Positions 1 through 7,311 of a stretch of DNA of 14,984 bases are shown here, piece by piece. Under the pieces are notes generated by a model that was given only the letters and a program-made list of their open reading frames with translations, searched no databases and had not been told where the DNA came from. Each line of letters starts with the position of its first letter. Within the stretch, counting starts at the first letter, position 1. Source of the stretch: an uncultured Collinsella sp. GTDB taxonomy: Bacteria > Actinomycetota > Coriobacteriia > Coriobacteriales > Coriobacteriaceae. Location: NCBI GenBank assembly GCA_900766165.1, contig CAAFUK010000106.1, positions 1-14,984 of the forward strand, given 5' to 3'. The position numbers and the translations under genes are program-made.

Positions 1-377
1 GCGCCCGAGACGGAGCCCAGGACAATGCGCGAGATAAACAGCACCTGGAAGTTGGGCGCCAACGCCATGACCAGGTTGCCGAGCACAAAGACGATGCTGT
101 AACACACGAGCAGCTGGTAGCGGCGGAATCGCCCCGTGCTGAGCGCAAGCACCGGCGTCGCGATGGCGTAGACGAGCGCAAACACGCTAATAAGTTGGCC
201 CGCAGTGGCAAGCGATATGCCGAGTTCCGTCGCCAAGTCGCTTTCGATGCCGATGACCACGAATTCGGAGCAGCCGAGCGAGAATCCCAACAGTACGAGC
301 AGCGCCAGGCAGAGCTTGGTGCGCGCGGGGGAGAGCGCGGCGGTTGACTTGCTTTTAGGCGTGGTTGCGGCGGTCAA
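1..377 (-). CDS. MFS transporter, DHA1/AraJ-like, N-terminal part (cut by window edge)
   Basis: Major facilitator superfamily secondary transporter of the inner membrane, probably an efflux or antiport carrier. Only the first 125 or so residues are in the window. Reading the minus strand gives a polar N-terminus of about 20 residues, then a hydrophobic helix containing CSEFVVIGIESDL, a second helix (ISLATAGQLISVFALVYAI), a short basic loop STGRFRRY at the place of MFS motif A, a third helix (LLVCYSIVFVLGNLVMALAP) and the start of a fourth with SRIVLGSVSGA. The EFVVIG start and the TGR-RR loop are typical of AraJ/YdhP-type DHA1 members. I chose the TTG at 377 because GGAG lies 8 bases upstream (389-386); an in-frame GTG at 386 is an alternative. 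The substrate cannot be inferred. It is transcribed divergently from the gene at 638. Confidence 0.8.
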   Translation of the reverse strand, partial: MTAATTPKSKSTAALSPARTKLCLALLVLLGFSLGCSEFVVIGIESDLATELGISLATAGQLISVFALVYAIATPVLALSTGRFRRYQLLVCYSIVFVLGNLVMALAPNFQVLFISRIVLGSVSG

Positions 378-434
378 GGTTGTCACTCCAATGTCGCATG
401 AATAAGCGGGATTCAATCCCTGCAACTCTAACAG

Positions 435-467
435 AATGTGACAAAGGGACAGCCCCTTTGTCACATT
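435..467. repeat. Perfect 14-bp inverted repeat of the GTGACAAAGGG type
   Basis: The arms AATGTGACAAAGGG (435-448) and CCCTTTGTCACATT (454-467) are perfectly complementary around a 5-base loop, ACAGC. No T-run follows, so this is not a canonical intrinsic terminator. A decayed version with the same core (GACAAAG-GACAG--CCTTTGT) follows the M20 gene at 7135-7163, so this is a dispersed repeat and not a site private to this promoter. REP-like or MITE-like origin is an inference. Confidence 0.75.
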
Positions 468-487
468 GCGCTGCCAGCCAGTCGCCC

Positions 488-552
488 AAACCATCACAAC
501 ATTCGGCGAAAATCTCGAAATCGAGGAAAAGCGTCGAATGTTGTGATGGTTT
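488..552. repeat. 65-bp hairpin with perfect 18-bp arms (MITE/REP-like)
   Basis: AAACCATCACAACATTCG (488-505) and its exact reverse complement (535-552) enclose a 29-base centre that itself holds CTCG-aaat-CGAG. With one mismatch the arms extend inwards (GGCG against CGTC plus flanking bases), so the whole block can fold as one long cruciform or RNA hairpin. It lies in the divergent region between the MFS gene and the gene at 638. No second copy was seen in this window. A miniature element or a regulatory hairpin are both possible. Confidence 0.7.
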
Positions 553-637
553 TCCTGTCTGTGCCGGCGAGCTCCAGCGCCGTCTGGGGGTATAAGGCTA
601 GCAAGTGTTTATTTGCGAGGCCTAAGGGGCGCCCCGT

Positions 638-1504
638 ATGGATATCGATAACTTTGAATGGTGGTATAGCGAGGGCGAGGCTTCGGACGAGGAGTGGGAC
701 GAACCCGCGCCGCGTGACGTGTCGATCGATGAGGACGAGACCGGCAACGATGCCGTCGAGACGGACGCTGCTTCCGACTCCGCCGAACCCCTAACCTTTG
801 AACAGGCTTGGGCCCAGGCCGAGGCCGACGAGGCGAAGGCCGACGCCACGGCAACGCTCGGCGAGCCGGCCGACATGTCGATCTCGCCGGCAAAGACGCC
901 GCAGCCGCGCCACACCATCGATCCCGACAGCACGGCGTCTTTCAGTATTCTCGACGTGCCCGCGCAGGGTGCCCAGGCGCCCGCCCCCACGCATCGCCCC
1001 AATCTGTCTCGCGAGGAAGATGCGGGTCGCCGCTCTCCGCTCGGCCCTATCCTCATTGCCTTCATGGCCGGCGTCATCGCTTGCTCGGCGATCGGAAATG
1101 TCTGGAGCCATGTGGAGCAACAGCGCAAAGATGCCGCCAAGGTCGAGATGTCTGTCGAGCAATCGCTCAGCCGCACGCGCTCGGTGCATGTGTCGGTCGA
1201 GGTCAAGGACGGTGCGACATGGGACACCGCCCGCGGCGACAGCCAGATGCTCATCCATATCGTGGGCCGCACACTCAGGGGGCAGGCGATTGACGAGCAT
1301 CAATATGTCAACTCCGCTGGCGACGGCATCGAACTCAAGCCCGGCGACTACGAGCTCACGGTCGACGAGCCGCCCGTCGCCACCGATGGCACGCGCTTCC
1401 GCGCCTCAAAGCGCATGGTTCCCGTGAGCTTTAACTCGCAGGCGCCCGATACGGTCGACAGTACGCCGCAGGGCGGGTTCGACCTTTACGCAATCGCTCA
1501 ATAA
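638..1504 (+). CDS. Hypothetical single-pass membrane protein with acidic N-terminus
   Basis: I do not recognise a family. The 288-residue product begins with MDIDNFEWWYSEGEA and continues for about 130 residues that are strongly acidic and rich in Ala, Pro, Asp and Glu, so probably disordered. A basic patch (RREE region, then RRSP at about 131-134) is followed by one hydrophobic helix at about 135-156 (GPILIAFMAGVIACSAIG). The positive charges before the helix predict an N-in, C-out topology. The C-terminal 130 residues (from about 157) look folded and beta-rich (VHVSVEVKDG, MLIHIVGRTL, PGDYELTVDEPP) and may form an extracytoplasmic domain. Start ATG 638 has AAGGGG 8 bases upstream. Its downstream neighbour is an epimerase gene 79 bases away; no functional link is evident. 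No catalytic motif is visible. Confidence 0.75.
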   Translation: MDIDNFEWWYSEGEASDEEWDEPAPRDVSIDEDETGNDAVETDAASDSAEPLTFEQAWAQAEADEAKADATATLGEPADMSISPAKTPQPRHTIDPDSTASFSILDVPAQGAQAPAPTHRPNLSREEDAGRRSPLGPILIAFMAGVIACSAIGNVWSHVEQQRKDAAKVEMSVEQSLSRTRSVHVSVEVKDGATWDTARGDSQMLIHIVGRTLRGQAIDEHQYVNSAGDGIELKPGDYELTVDEPPVATDGTRFRASKRMVPVSFNSQAPDTVDSTPQGGFDLYAIAQ

Positions 1505-1583
1505 CTGCGCCTGCCGCTTCTCCTTGCCGCCAAGAGTGGCACAATAGCCCTCGATACTATTGTTTACTTTTGGAGGAAGTAGC

Positions 1584-2477
1584 ATGTCTACCGTCACCAC
1601 CATCAAGCGCGGCGGCCTCACCGCGGCCATCGATTCCATGGGAGCCCAGCTCACGAGCCTTGCCCTCGACGGCAACGAGTATCTGTGGCAGGGCGACCCC
1701 GCCTTTTGGGGCAAGCATGCGCCCATTCTGTTCCCCATCGTGGGCTCACTGCGCAACAACACGGCGACGTCTGCGGCTGGCACCTGCGAGATGCCGCGCC
1801 ACGGACTCGCGCGCATCGTCGAGCACAAGTTGGTCGAGGTTTCGGAGGACGGCTCCTCGGTAACTTACGAGATCACCGACACGCCTGAGTCGCTCAAGGC
1901 TTTCCCCTTCCACTTTAAGCTCAACATGACCTATGCCCTAACCGGCGACGCCACGCTCACGCAGACCTTTACCGTCACCAACACCGGCGACGTGGACCTG
2001 CCGTTCTCGGTGGGCGGCCACCCTGCATTTAACGTGCCCGCCCCCGGTGCCGAGGACGAGACGTTCGAGGATTACGAGCTGGCATTTACCGAGGCTTGGA
2101 CTAACGAGGCCCCCATCATCACGCCCGACGGTCTTATGACGTTCGAGGGCAGCTACAAAGCTCCCGATAACTCGGACGTGCTGCCCATCACGCACCGTAG
2201 TTTCGATAACGATGCCATCATGTTCACCGATACTCCGGGTTCCACGCTCACGCTGCGCGGCCGCAAGTCGGGCCACGGCGTCAAGATCGACTTTGAGGGC
2301 TTTAAGTACATCGGCGTGTGGTCTGCCGCCAACGACGCCCCGTTTGTGGCGCTCGAGCCCTGGACCGGCCACACCACCATGGACACCGAGGATGACGTCT
2401 TTGAGCACAAGGTCAACACCATTACGCTGGCGCCGGGCGCTACCGATAAACGTAGCTTTAGCGTCACCTTGCTCTAG
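1584..2477 (+). CDS. Aldose 1-epimerase family protein (LacX-like)
   Basis: Predicted cytoplasmic sugar mutarotase of the GalM superfamily, LacX-type branch; the family interconverts alpha and beta anomers of aldoses or related hexose derivatives. The 297-residue length fits. Visible landmarks are PRHGLAR (residues 71-77), GGHPAFNVP with the expected catalytic-type His at 146, and the C-terminal ALEPWTG with Glu 258 in the position of the usual general base. The N-terminal GAQLTSLALDGNEYLWQGDP also matches this branch. The start at 1584 follows GGAGGAAGTAGC; an upstream ATG at 1560 lacks such a site. It appears monocistronic, with a 9-bp hairpin just after the stop. The exact sugar substrate cannot be stated; there are no galactose or lactose genes nearby. 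Confidence 0.9.
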   Translation: MSTVTTIKRGGLTAAIDSMGAQLTSLALDGNEYLWQGDPAFWGKHAPILFPIVGSLRNNTATSAAGTCEMPRHGLARIVEHKLVEVSEDGSSVTYEITDTPESLKAFPFHFKLNMTYALTGDATLTQTFTVTNTGDVDLPFSVGGHPAFNVPAPGAEDETFEDYELAFTEAWTNEAPIITPDGLMTFEGSYKAPDNSDVLPITHRSFDNDAIMFTDTPGSTLTLRGRKSGHGVKIDFEGFKYIGVWSAANDAPFVALEPWTGHTTMDTEDDVFEHKVNTITLAPGATDKRSFSVTLL

Positions 2478-2481
2478 AGGT

Positions 2482-2505
2482 TTCGCCGTTCTAGCGAACG
2501 GCGAA
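2482..2505 (+). terminator. Stem-loop directly after the epimerase gene
   Basis: TTCGCCGTT (2482-2490), a 6-base loop, and AACGGCGAA (2497-2505) form a perfect 9-bp stem 4 bases after the stop codon; GG/CC add two pairs beyond a bulged T. No T-run follows, so termination would be atypical. The same arrangement (hairpin, then a GGnTCGACGCTGC-like stretch, then a long hairpin) occurs after prfA. Confidence 0.5.
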
Positions 2506-2622
2506 CCGGTCGACGCTGCGCGCCGCCCAGAGCGACAATTTGTCATTCAAAAGGCATGGCATGACCAGAAGGTCTATGCCTTGCCTTTTTCATGCCACTT
2601 GTTCGCTCTGGACGTCGCTCGC
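2506..2622 (+). ncRNA. Structured intergenic element, copy A
   Basis: A conserved lead CCGGTCGACGCTGC is followed by one long hairpin at 2527-2611. Outer arms CCAGAGCG/CGCTCTGG (2527-2534, 2604-2611) lead into ACAA/TTGT with a bulged T2603, then TGTCAT/ATGCCA with one mismatch, then AAGGCA/TGCCTT and GGCAT/ATGCC, closing with GACC-AGAA-GGTC (2563-2574). A homologous copy after prfA (8522-8634) keeps the fold while changing both partners of several pairs, which supports a structure acting as RNA or as a single-stranded DNA hairpin. Whether it is an independent transcript, a 3'-UTR or a mobile repeat is unknown. Confidence 0.6.
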
Positions 2623-2642
2623 CGGCATTGCCAAAACATCGG

Positions 2643-2657
2643 CGTCCCCAATGATTA
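2643..2657 (-). repeat. Remnant of the TCATTGGGGACG repeat, inverted
   Basis: CGTCCCCAATGATTA matches 14 of 15 bases of the reverse complement of the repeat at 8770-8799 (TAGTCATTGGGGACG). Only about half of the unit is present. It lies 20 bases after structured element A. Short enough that chance cannot be fully excluded. Confidence 0.45.
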
Positions 2658-2713
2658 CCGTGTGTCTATTAATTTTTCGAGCTTGTGCTACGCTGCTGGT
2701 CGCTGGCGTATAT

Positions 2714-2745
2714 CCTGTTAAGTCGTCAGCATACGATTCAACAGG
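2714..2745 (+). promoter_or_regulatory. Inverted repeat reaching the ribosome binding site of the binding-protein gene
   Basis: CCTGTT (2714-2719) and AACAGG (2740-2745) could pair in the leader of the ABC operon and would cover the first bases of the GGGAAGG ribosome binding site (2744-2750). This could modulate initiation. The stem is only 6 bp with a 20-base loop, so support is weak. I see no convincing -35/-10 pair in 2623-2756. Confidence 0.25.
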
Positions 2746-2756
2746 GAAGGCAGATT

Positions 2757-3683
2757 ATGCATTCTCCCCAACAGTGCGATGCGCAGCGCCAGCCGGTATG
2801 CAGCCGTCGCATCTTTTTGGGAAGCGCCCTCGCTGCGAGCGCTTCCGTCGTCGCCGGCGCGCTTGCCGGCTGTCAGCGCCCGTCAACGTTCAAGGTGGTT
2901 CAGCCCACGACGGGCGGCGGTCGCGACGACCTGTCCGATTCCGTGATCGGCAAGGATAAGATCCGCATTGGCATGGAGGCGGCCTACGCCCCGTACAACT
3001 GGCAGGTCTCCGAGGCCAGCGAGTACACCATCCCCATCGACAACGTGCAGGGTGCCTATGCCGATGGCTACGACGTGCAGATCGCCAAGATCGTCTGCAA
3101 GGCCCTCGGTGGCGAGCCCGTTGCCGTCAAGCAGAGTTTCTCGGGCCTTATCGATTCGCTCAACAACGGCCAAATCGACCTCATCATTGCCGGCATGAGC
3201 GCCACGCCCGAGCGCGAGGAGTCCGTCGGCTTTTCCGATCCGTACTTTATTGGCTACTTTGGCCTGTTCGTAAAAGAGGGCTCGCCCTACCAAAATGCGA
3301 CCAAGCTCAGCGACTTTAGCGGTGCAACGGTCCTCGGCCAAAAGGACACCATGCTCGATACCGTCATCGACGAGATCCCGGGCGTTGTGCACAAGAACCC
3401 GGTCGATTCGGTCCCCACGGTGTTTTCGAACCTGCTGCAGGGCACCTGCGACGCCGTGACCTACAACACCGAGAACGAGAAGGGCTATATGGCCCAAAAC
3501 CCGGGCATCGTCCCCATTCAATTTGCCGAGGGCGAGGGCTTTAAGCAGGAGGTCACGGCAAACGTCGGCTGCCGCAAGGGCTCGGACAAACTGCTTAAGC
3601 TCATCGACAAGACACTCAAGGGCATTAGCCAAGAGGAGCGCGACCAAATGTGGGACGCGTGCCTCGACCGTCAGCCGGCATAG
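2757..3683 (+). CDS. Polar amino acid ABC transporter, substrate-binding lipoprotein
   Basis: Extracytoplasmic substrate-binding protein of the SBP_bac_3 family that captures an amino acid and delivers it to the permease encoded next. The 308-residue product starts with a signal peptide containing SRRIFLG (residues 16-22), a hydrophobic core and the lipobox LAGC with Cys 39 as the predicted lipidation site. SRR-FL fits the twin-arginine consensus, so Tat export of the lipoprotein is plausible. The mature domain shows IGMEAAYAPYNW (71-82) and GMSATPEREESVGFSDPY (146-163), hallmarks of the family's ligand site. Start ATG 2757 has GGGAAGG 6 bases upstream; the longer frame from 2685 lacks one. 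The permease follows after 9 bases with its ribosome site overlapping this stop codon. The ligand cannot be named. Confidence 0.93.
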   Translation: MHSPQQCDAQRQPVCSRRIFLGSALAASASVVAGALAGCQRPSTFKVVQPTTGGGRDDLSDSVIGKDKIRIGMEAAYAPYNWQVSEASEYTIPIDNVQGAYADGYDVQIAKIVCKALGGEPVAVKQSFSGLIDSLNNGQIDLIIAGMSATPEREESVGFSDPYFIGYFGLFVKEGSPYQNATKLSDFSGATVLGQKDTMLDTVIDEIPGVVHKNPVDSVPTVFSNLLQGTCDAVTYNTENEKGYMAQNPGIVPIQFAEGEGFKQEVTANVGCRKGSDKLLKLIDKTLKGISQEERDQMWDACLDRQPA

Positions 3684-3692
3684 GGAGGCAGC

Positions 3693-4841
3693 ATGAAAAC
3701 CATCAATCGCCTGGCCTCCTTTATCAAGGCAGACCACCGTTATGTATACCTGGGCACGAGCGTCATCGCGGCGCTCGGCCTGGCGTTTAGCCAGCGCAAC
3801 CCCACGCCGATGAGTTTCTTGGCGCCCACCGGTATCTTCCAGGATTGCCTTTGGGCGATTCTTTGGGCCTGGCTCGTCGTGTCGGCGGCGGCGCTGGTCA
3901 CCAAGCTTATGCACTGGAACAACTATCGCGAAAAGTCGCCGTTCGCCTCCGAGCGTTGCCGCCGTGGCGCACGCCTGGGCAGCTACGTCGTGGTCGCCAT
4001 CGCGGCGATCTTTTTCGTGGACCGCTGCGTTATGTCGTTTATCGATTTGGTGCGGGTGAGCATTGTCTCGGACTCCAATCCCAGCGACTTTCTGTCGAGC
4101 CTGGTCTACATGACCTACAAGAGTGGCGACTTCTTTATCCGCGGCATTAAGATCACCATCGCGCTCGCGTTCTTTGGCACCATCATCGCCTTCTTCCTGG
4201 CGCTGTTGCTGGTGTTCCTGCGTATCCAGACGTTCGACCGCGTGGACAATGACCTCACGCGTTTCTTTAAGAGCATCGGCCGCGGCTTTGCGACCATCTA
4301 CTCCACCATCGTGCGCGGCACGCCCATGATGGTCCAGGGTCTGCTCATCTATTACGCGGGCTTCACCGTTTTGCGCGGCATGGGCTTCGAGACCGCCCAG
4401 GCCAACCAGATTTGGAGTACCTTCACCGCCGGCCTCGTCACCATCTCGCTCAACTCCACCGCCTACATGATGGAGGTCCTGCGCGGCGGCATCGAGTCCA
4501 TCGATCCCGGCCAGGCCGAGGCAGCGCGCTCGCTGGGTCTTTCGCAGTGGCAGGCTATGCGCAAAGTCGTGTTCCCCCAGGGCATTAAAAACGCGATTCC
4601 GGCGCTCACCAACGAGCTCATCATCAACATCAAGGACTCGTCGGTGCTCTCGGTCATCGGCGTGTTCGACCTCATGTACGCCACCACCACCGTCGCCGGC
4701 GTGTACTACCGCCAGATGGAGGTCTACTGCGTGGCGCTCGTGGTCTACCTGATCCTGACGCTCGTGGCGAGCCGCCTGCTCGAGGCCTTTGGCAAAAAGC
4801 TCGGCGCCGAGGCCCCGGCAACGCTGCCCAGCTCCAACTAG
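3693..4841 (+). CDS. Polar amino acid ABC transporter permease with N-terminal membrane extension
   Basis: Membrane channel subunit of the importer. The C-terminal part (about 150-365) is a HisM/GlnP-type permease: ITIALAFFGTIIAFFLALLL begins the core, TIVRGTPMMVQ follows, and the EAA loop that docks the ATPase is at 275-303 (EAARSLGLSQWQAM, then FPQG). At 382 residues it is clearly longer than the usual 210-300. The extra N-terminal 150 residues hold about three hydrophobic stretches (18-33, 51-72, 95-116) and a basic loop (RCRRGAR), with no family that I recognise. GGGAGG at 3683-3688 sets the start. Only one permease gene is present, so a homodimeric channel is expected. The ATPase gene follows 22 bases after the stop. 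Confidence 0.92.
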   Translation: MKTINRLASFIKADHRYVYLGTSVIAALGLAFSQRNPTPMSFLAPTGIFQDCLWAILWAWLVVSAAALVTKLMHWNNYREKSPFASERCRRGARLGSYVVVAIAAIFFVDRCVMSFIDLVRVSIVSDSNPSDFLSSLVYMTYKSGDFFIRGIKITIALAFFGTIIAFFLALLLVFLRIQTFDRVDNDLTRFFKSIGRGFATIYSTIVRGTPMMVQGLLIYYAGFTVLRGMGFETAQANQIWSTFTAGLVTISLNSTAYMMEVLRGGIESIDPGQAEAARSLGLSQWQAMRKVVFPQGIKNAIPALTNELIINIKDSSVLSVIGVFDLMYATTTVAGVYYRQMEVYCVALVVYLILTLVASRLLEAFGKKLGAEAPATLPSSN

Positions 4842-4863
4842 GCTCAAGACGAGGAGATTCATC

Positions 4864-5646
4864 ATGGCAGATACCGCCACTACCGGCGTTGCGGCCGCGC
4901 AAACCAAAGAGCCGCTCATCCGCGTTGAGGGCCTGCACAAGAGCTTTGGCTCGCTCGAGGTGCTCAAGGGCATCGACCTGGCCGTTAGCCCCGGCGAAGT
5001 CGTCACCATCATCGGTGCCTCGGGCTCGGGTAAGTCGACACTGCTGCGCTGCCTCAACCTGCTCGAGACTCCGGACGCGGGCCATATCTGGTTCCACGGC
5101 CAGGACCTTACGGCCGAGCGCTGCAACATTAACAAGCTGCGTGAGGACATCGGCATGGTGTTCCAGGGCTTTAACCTGTTCAACAACATGGATGTGCTCG
5201 ACAACTGCACGCTTGCGCCCGTCACGCTCAAAAAAATGAGCAAGGCCGAGGCCGAGAAGGTCGCGATGGAGCATTTGACGAGTGTGGGGCTCGAAAAGTT
5301 CGCGCACGCCGCCGTGGGTCGCCTGTCCGGCGGCCAAAAGCAGCGCGTGGCCATCGCCCGCGCCCTATGCATGAATCCGCAGATCATGCTGTTCGACGAG
5401 CCGACCTCCGCGCTCGACCCCGAGATCGTGGGCGAGGTGCTCGAGGTCATGCGCAAGCTCGCGGCCGACGGCATGACCATGGTCGTCGTCACGCACGAGA
5501 TGGCCTTTGCCCGAACCGTGTCCGACCGCGTGGTCTTTATGGATAAGGGCGTGGTGCTCGAGGACGCCGCGCCGGCCGAGATCTTTGGCAACCCCAAACA
5601 CCAGCGCACCCGCGAGTTCCTCTCGCGTTATCTCGAGGACAAGTAA
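4864..5646 (+). CDS. Polar amino acid ABC transporter ATP-binding protein
   Basis: Cytoplasmic ATPase subunit that powers the importer, GlnQ/HisP type. The 260-residue protein has all nucleotide-binding motifs: Walker A GASGSGKST (51-59), Q-loop FQGFNLF (100-106), signature LSGGQKQR (154-161), Walker B IMLFDEPTSALD (174-185) and the switch His in THEMAFA (200-206). GFNLFNNMDVLDN is typical of amino acid importers. The first 17 residues (ADTATTGVAAAQTKE) are an extra tail before the fold. Start ATG 4864 follows GAGGAG by 7 bases. It is the last gene of the transporter unit and is followed by a strong hairpin, so full transcription of the next gene may need its own promoter or readthrough. Confidence 0.96.
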   Translation: MADTATTGVAAAQTKEPLIRVEGLHKSFGSLEVLKGIDLAVSPGEVVTIIGASGSGKSTLLRCLNLLETPDAGHIWFHGQDLTAERCNINKLREDIGMVFQGFNLFNNMDVLDNCTLAPVTLKKMSKAEAEKVAMEHLTSVGLEKFAHAAVGRLSGGQKQRVAIARALCMNPQIMLFDEPTSALDPEIVGEVLEVMRKLAADGMTMVVVTHEMAFARTVSDRVVFMDKGVVLEDAAPAEIFGNPKHQRTREFLSRYLEDK

Positions 5647-5664
5647 CCGACCGCAAATGTTTGC

Positions 5665-5700
5665 ATGACAGGGCCGCTCCCGTGGGGCGGCCCTCGTCAT
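5665..5700 (+). terminator. GC-rich hairpin between the ATPase and peptidase genes
   Basis: GGGCCGCTCC (5671-5680) pairs with GGGGCGGCCC (5684-5693) with one T-G wobble around a 3-base loop. ATGAC/GTCAT (5665-5669, 5696-5700) extend the stem outside a bulge. This is among the strongest hairpins in the window, but TCGTCAT and not a T-run follows. It may be a partial terminator that sets lower expression of the downstream peptidase. Confidence 0.55.
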
Positions 5701-5718
5701 CACAATCGAAAGGATGTC

Positions 5719-7134
5719 ATGGCCGAGGTTTGGCGCTTCTTTGCGCATAAGGATGATTTTGCCGATTTGGACGAAGCTGGTGCGTGCGAGCGCCTGGGCC
5801 GCGTGCTGTCGTTTCCGACCATCTCGAGTATGGATGCCGAGGCGGTGAACTGGCAGCCGTTCGACGACCTGCGCGCCTATATGCAGCAGGCCTGGCCGCG
5901 CGTGTTTGCGGCGGGCGAGGTCGAGCTTATCGATCACTCGCTGTTGGTGACGCTTGCCGGCGGCAATTCGGCTCTTAACCCCGTCATGCTCATGGGTCAC
6001 ATGGACGTGGTCCCCGTGGTGCCGGGTACCGAGGCCGACTGGACGCATGCCCCCTTTAGCGGACACGTGGACGACACCTACATCTGGGGCCGCGGCGCGA
6101 TCGACATGAAGGACCAGGTCGCAGGCATTCTCGAGGCTGTCGAGTATGCGCTGGCGCACGGCTGGCAGCACGAGCGCACGTTGCTCCTGGCCTTTGGCCA
6201 GGACGAGGAGACGACGCAGTACGGTGCAGGCGCCATCGGCCGCGCGCTCGAGGAGCGCGGCATTGAGCTTGAGTACCTGATCGACGAGGGCGACTACCGC
6301 ATCGTTCCGGCTGTCGAGTACGGTGCGGGCGAGGGCTGGCTTATGCATGCCGACCTCGCGGAGAAGGGCTATGCCGATATCGTGCTCAAGACGAAGAGCG
6401 AGGGTGGCCATTCATCTAACCCCTACGGCGGCACGTCGCTCGAGGTGCTCAGCCGCGCTATCGCCGCAATCTGCGATATCGAGTGGCCGACGCGCGTGAC
6501 CGACTTGCTTGCCGCCCAGCTCGTCGAGTTGGGGCTCTACACGGCCGATGAAATTGCCGCCAACGGGGGTGCCATCGTTCGCGAGTGCCTCGCCAGCAAG
6601 AAGCTCTATCCGCTGGTGACGACCACCTGTGCGCCCACGCAGATCGAGGGTGGCAGCACCGGCGCCAACGTAATGCCGCAGGATATGTGGGCCAACATCA
6701 ACTTCCGCATGCTCGAGGGCACGAGCGTGGCCGACGTTGTGGCGCGCTGCCGTGAGGCGGTTGCCGGGGTGGACCTTGCCGGTCGTGTCGAAGTGGAGCT
6801 GGGCCCCGGCAGCTCCGAACCCTCGCCGTCCCCGCGCATCGGCGGTCCCGGTCTCGAGGCGGTTCGCTCCATCGCCGCCCGCTATTTCCGTGATCCAAAG
6901 GGGACGGAGGAAAACGGATCATTCGAGCCAGTGGCAATTGTGCCCTCGACCGTGATCGGTGCGACCGACGCTGCCAACTACCAGCACATTTGCCCTGAGT
7001 GCATTCGCTTCTCGGCCTTTGTGGTTGATGACGATGAGTGTGATCGCGGCGTCCACGGCACCAACGAGCGTATCACCCGCCGCGCCTACCTCCAGGGCAT
7101 CCGCTTCCTCATCGCTCTACTCCAAACGCTCTAG
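5719..7134 (+). CDS. M20 family zinc metallopeptidase (carboxypeptidase/deacylase type)
   Basis: Predicted cytoplasmic di-zinc hydrolase of the M20 (ArgE/DapE/ACY1/CPG2) superfamily. The 471-residue size and the AFGQDEE motif resemble the Cps1/PM20D1 branch (usual motif AFGHDEE). Metal and catalytic residues are visible: His 94 and Asp 96 in MGHMDVVP, Asp 129 in GRGAIDMKD, the Glu pair 163-164 in QDEE, Asp 189 in LIDEGD, and a late His in VHGTNERI. The dimerisation-domain motif GGHSSNPYGGTS is at 229-240. No signal peptide is seen. The start at 5719 has AAGGA only 4 bases upstream, a tight spacing, but no better start exists. Position behind an amino acid importer suggests cleavage of an imported peptide or N-acyl amino acid; substrate and exact reaction are not determined. 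Confidence 0.9.
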   Translation: MAEVWRFFAHKDDFADLDEAGACERLGRVLSFPTISSMDAEAVNWQPFDDLRAYMQQAWPRVFAAGEVELIDHSLLVTLAGGNSALNPVMLMGHMDVVPVVPGTEADWTHAPFSGHVDDTYIWGRGAIDMKDQVAGILEAVEYALAHGWQHERTLLLAFGQDEETTQYGAGAIGRALEERGIELEYLIDEGDYRIVPAVEYGAGEGWLMHADLAEKGYADIVLKTKSEGGHSSNPYGGTSLEVLSRAIAAICDIEWPTRVTDLLAAQLVELGLYTADEIAANGGAIVRECLASKKLYPLVTTTCAPTQIEGGSTGANVMPQDMWANINFRMLEGTSVADVVARCREAVAGVDLAGRVEVELGPGSSEPSPSPRIGGPGLEAVRSIAARYFRDPKGTEENGSFEPVAIVPSTVIGATDAANYQHICPECIRFSAFVVDDDECDRGVHGTNERITRRAYLQGIRFLIALLQTL

Positions 7135-7163
7135 AATGCGACAAAGCGACAGCTCCTTTGTTG
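7135..7163 (+). repeat. Decayed copy of the GACAAAGGGACAG repeat
   Basis: Begins directly after the peptidase stop codon. AATGCGACAAAGCGACAGCT matches AATGTGACAAAGGGACAGCC at 435-454 at 17 of 20 positions and is followed by CCTTTGT, but the last part of the right arm (CACATT) is lost. Homology to the intact copy in the divergent region at 435-467 shows a dispersed family. Confidence 0.65.
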
Positions 7164-7165
7164 GT

Positions 7166-7213
7166 CGTTGGGGACGTTCTTAAACGACTAGTCGTTAGGG
7201 AACGTCCCCAACG
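7166..7213. repeat. 48-bp near-perfect palindrome, GTTGGGGACGTTC repeat family
   Basis: Outer arms CGTTGGGGACGTTC (7166-7179) and GAACGTCCCCAACG (7200-7213) are perfectly complementary. The centre AACGACTAGTCGTT (7183-7196) is itself a perfect palindrome, leaving only a 3-base interruption on each side. Two plus-strand relatives (8669-8700 and 8770-8799) share the left half. This copy looks like two units joined head to head. It lies 3 bases after a decayed repeat of a different type. Confidence 0.8.
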
Positions 7214-7311
7214 GCTACGTCCACTCATTCCGTGCGGGTTATATGCAGGTTTGCCTGCGCACGCTATCATGTATGGGTTAGACCGCAACTATGTACCCCA
7301 TACGCGAAGGG

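Noticed and set aside
205..405. Plus-strand short frames at the left edge
   Set aside because: They are antisense to the MFS transporter, whose membrane helices and ribosome site are convincing.
435..467. Intrinsic terminator
   Set aside because: No T-run follows either arm and a second decayed copy lies elsewhere, so a dispersed repeat is more likely.
2662..2714. Promoter pairs such as TTGTGC with TATATC before the ABC operon
   Set aside because: Spacing of 20 bases is too long and other combinations are far from consensus.
2883..5609. A 908-codon open frame on the minus strand
   Set aside because: It lies antisense to three ABC transporter genes with clear motifs, and its product is compositionally odd with no recognisable domain; a by-product of GC-rich codon use.
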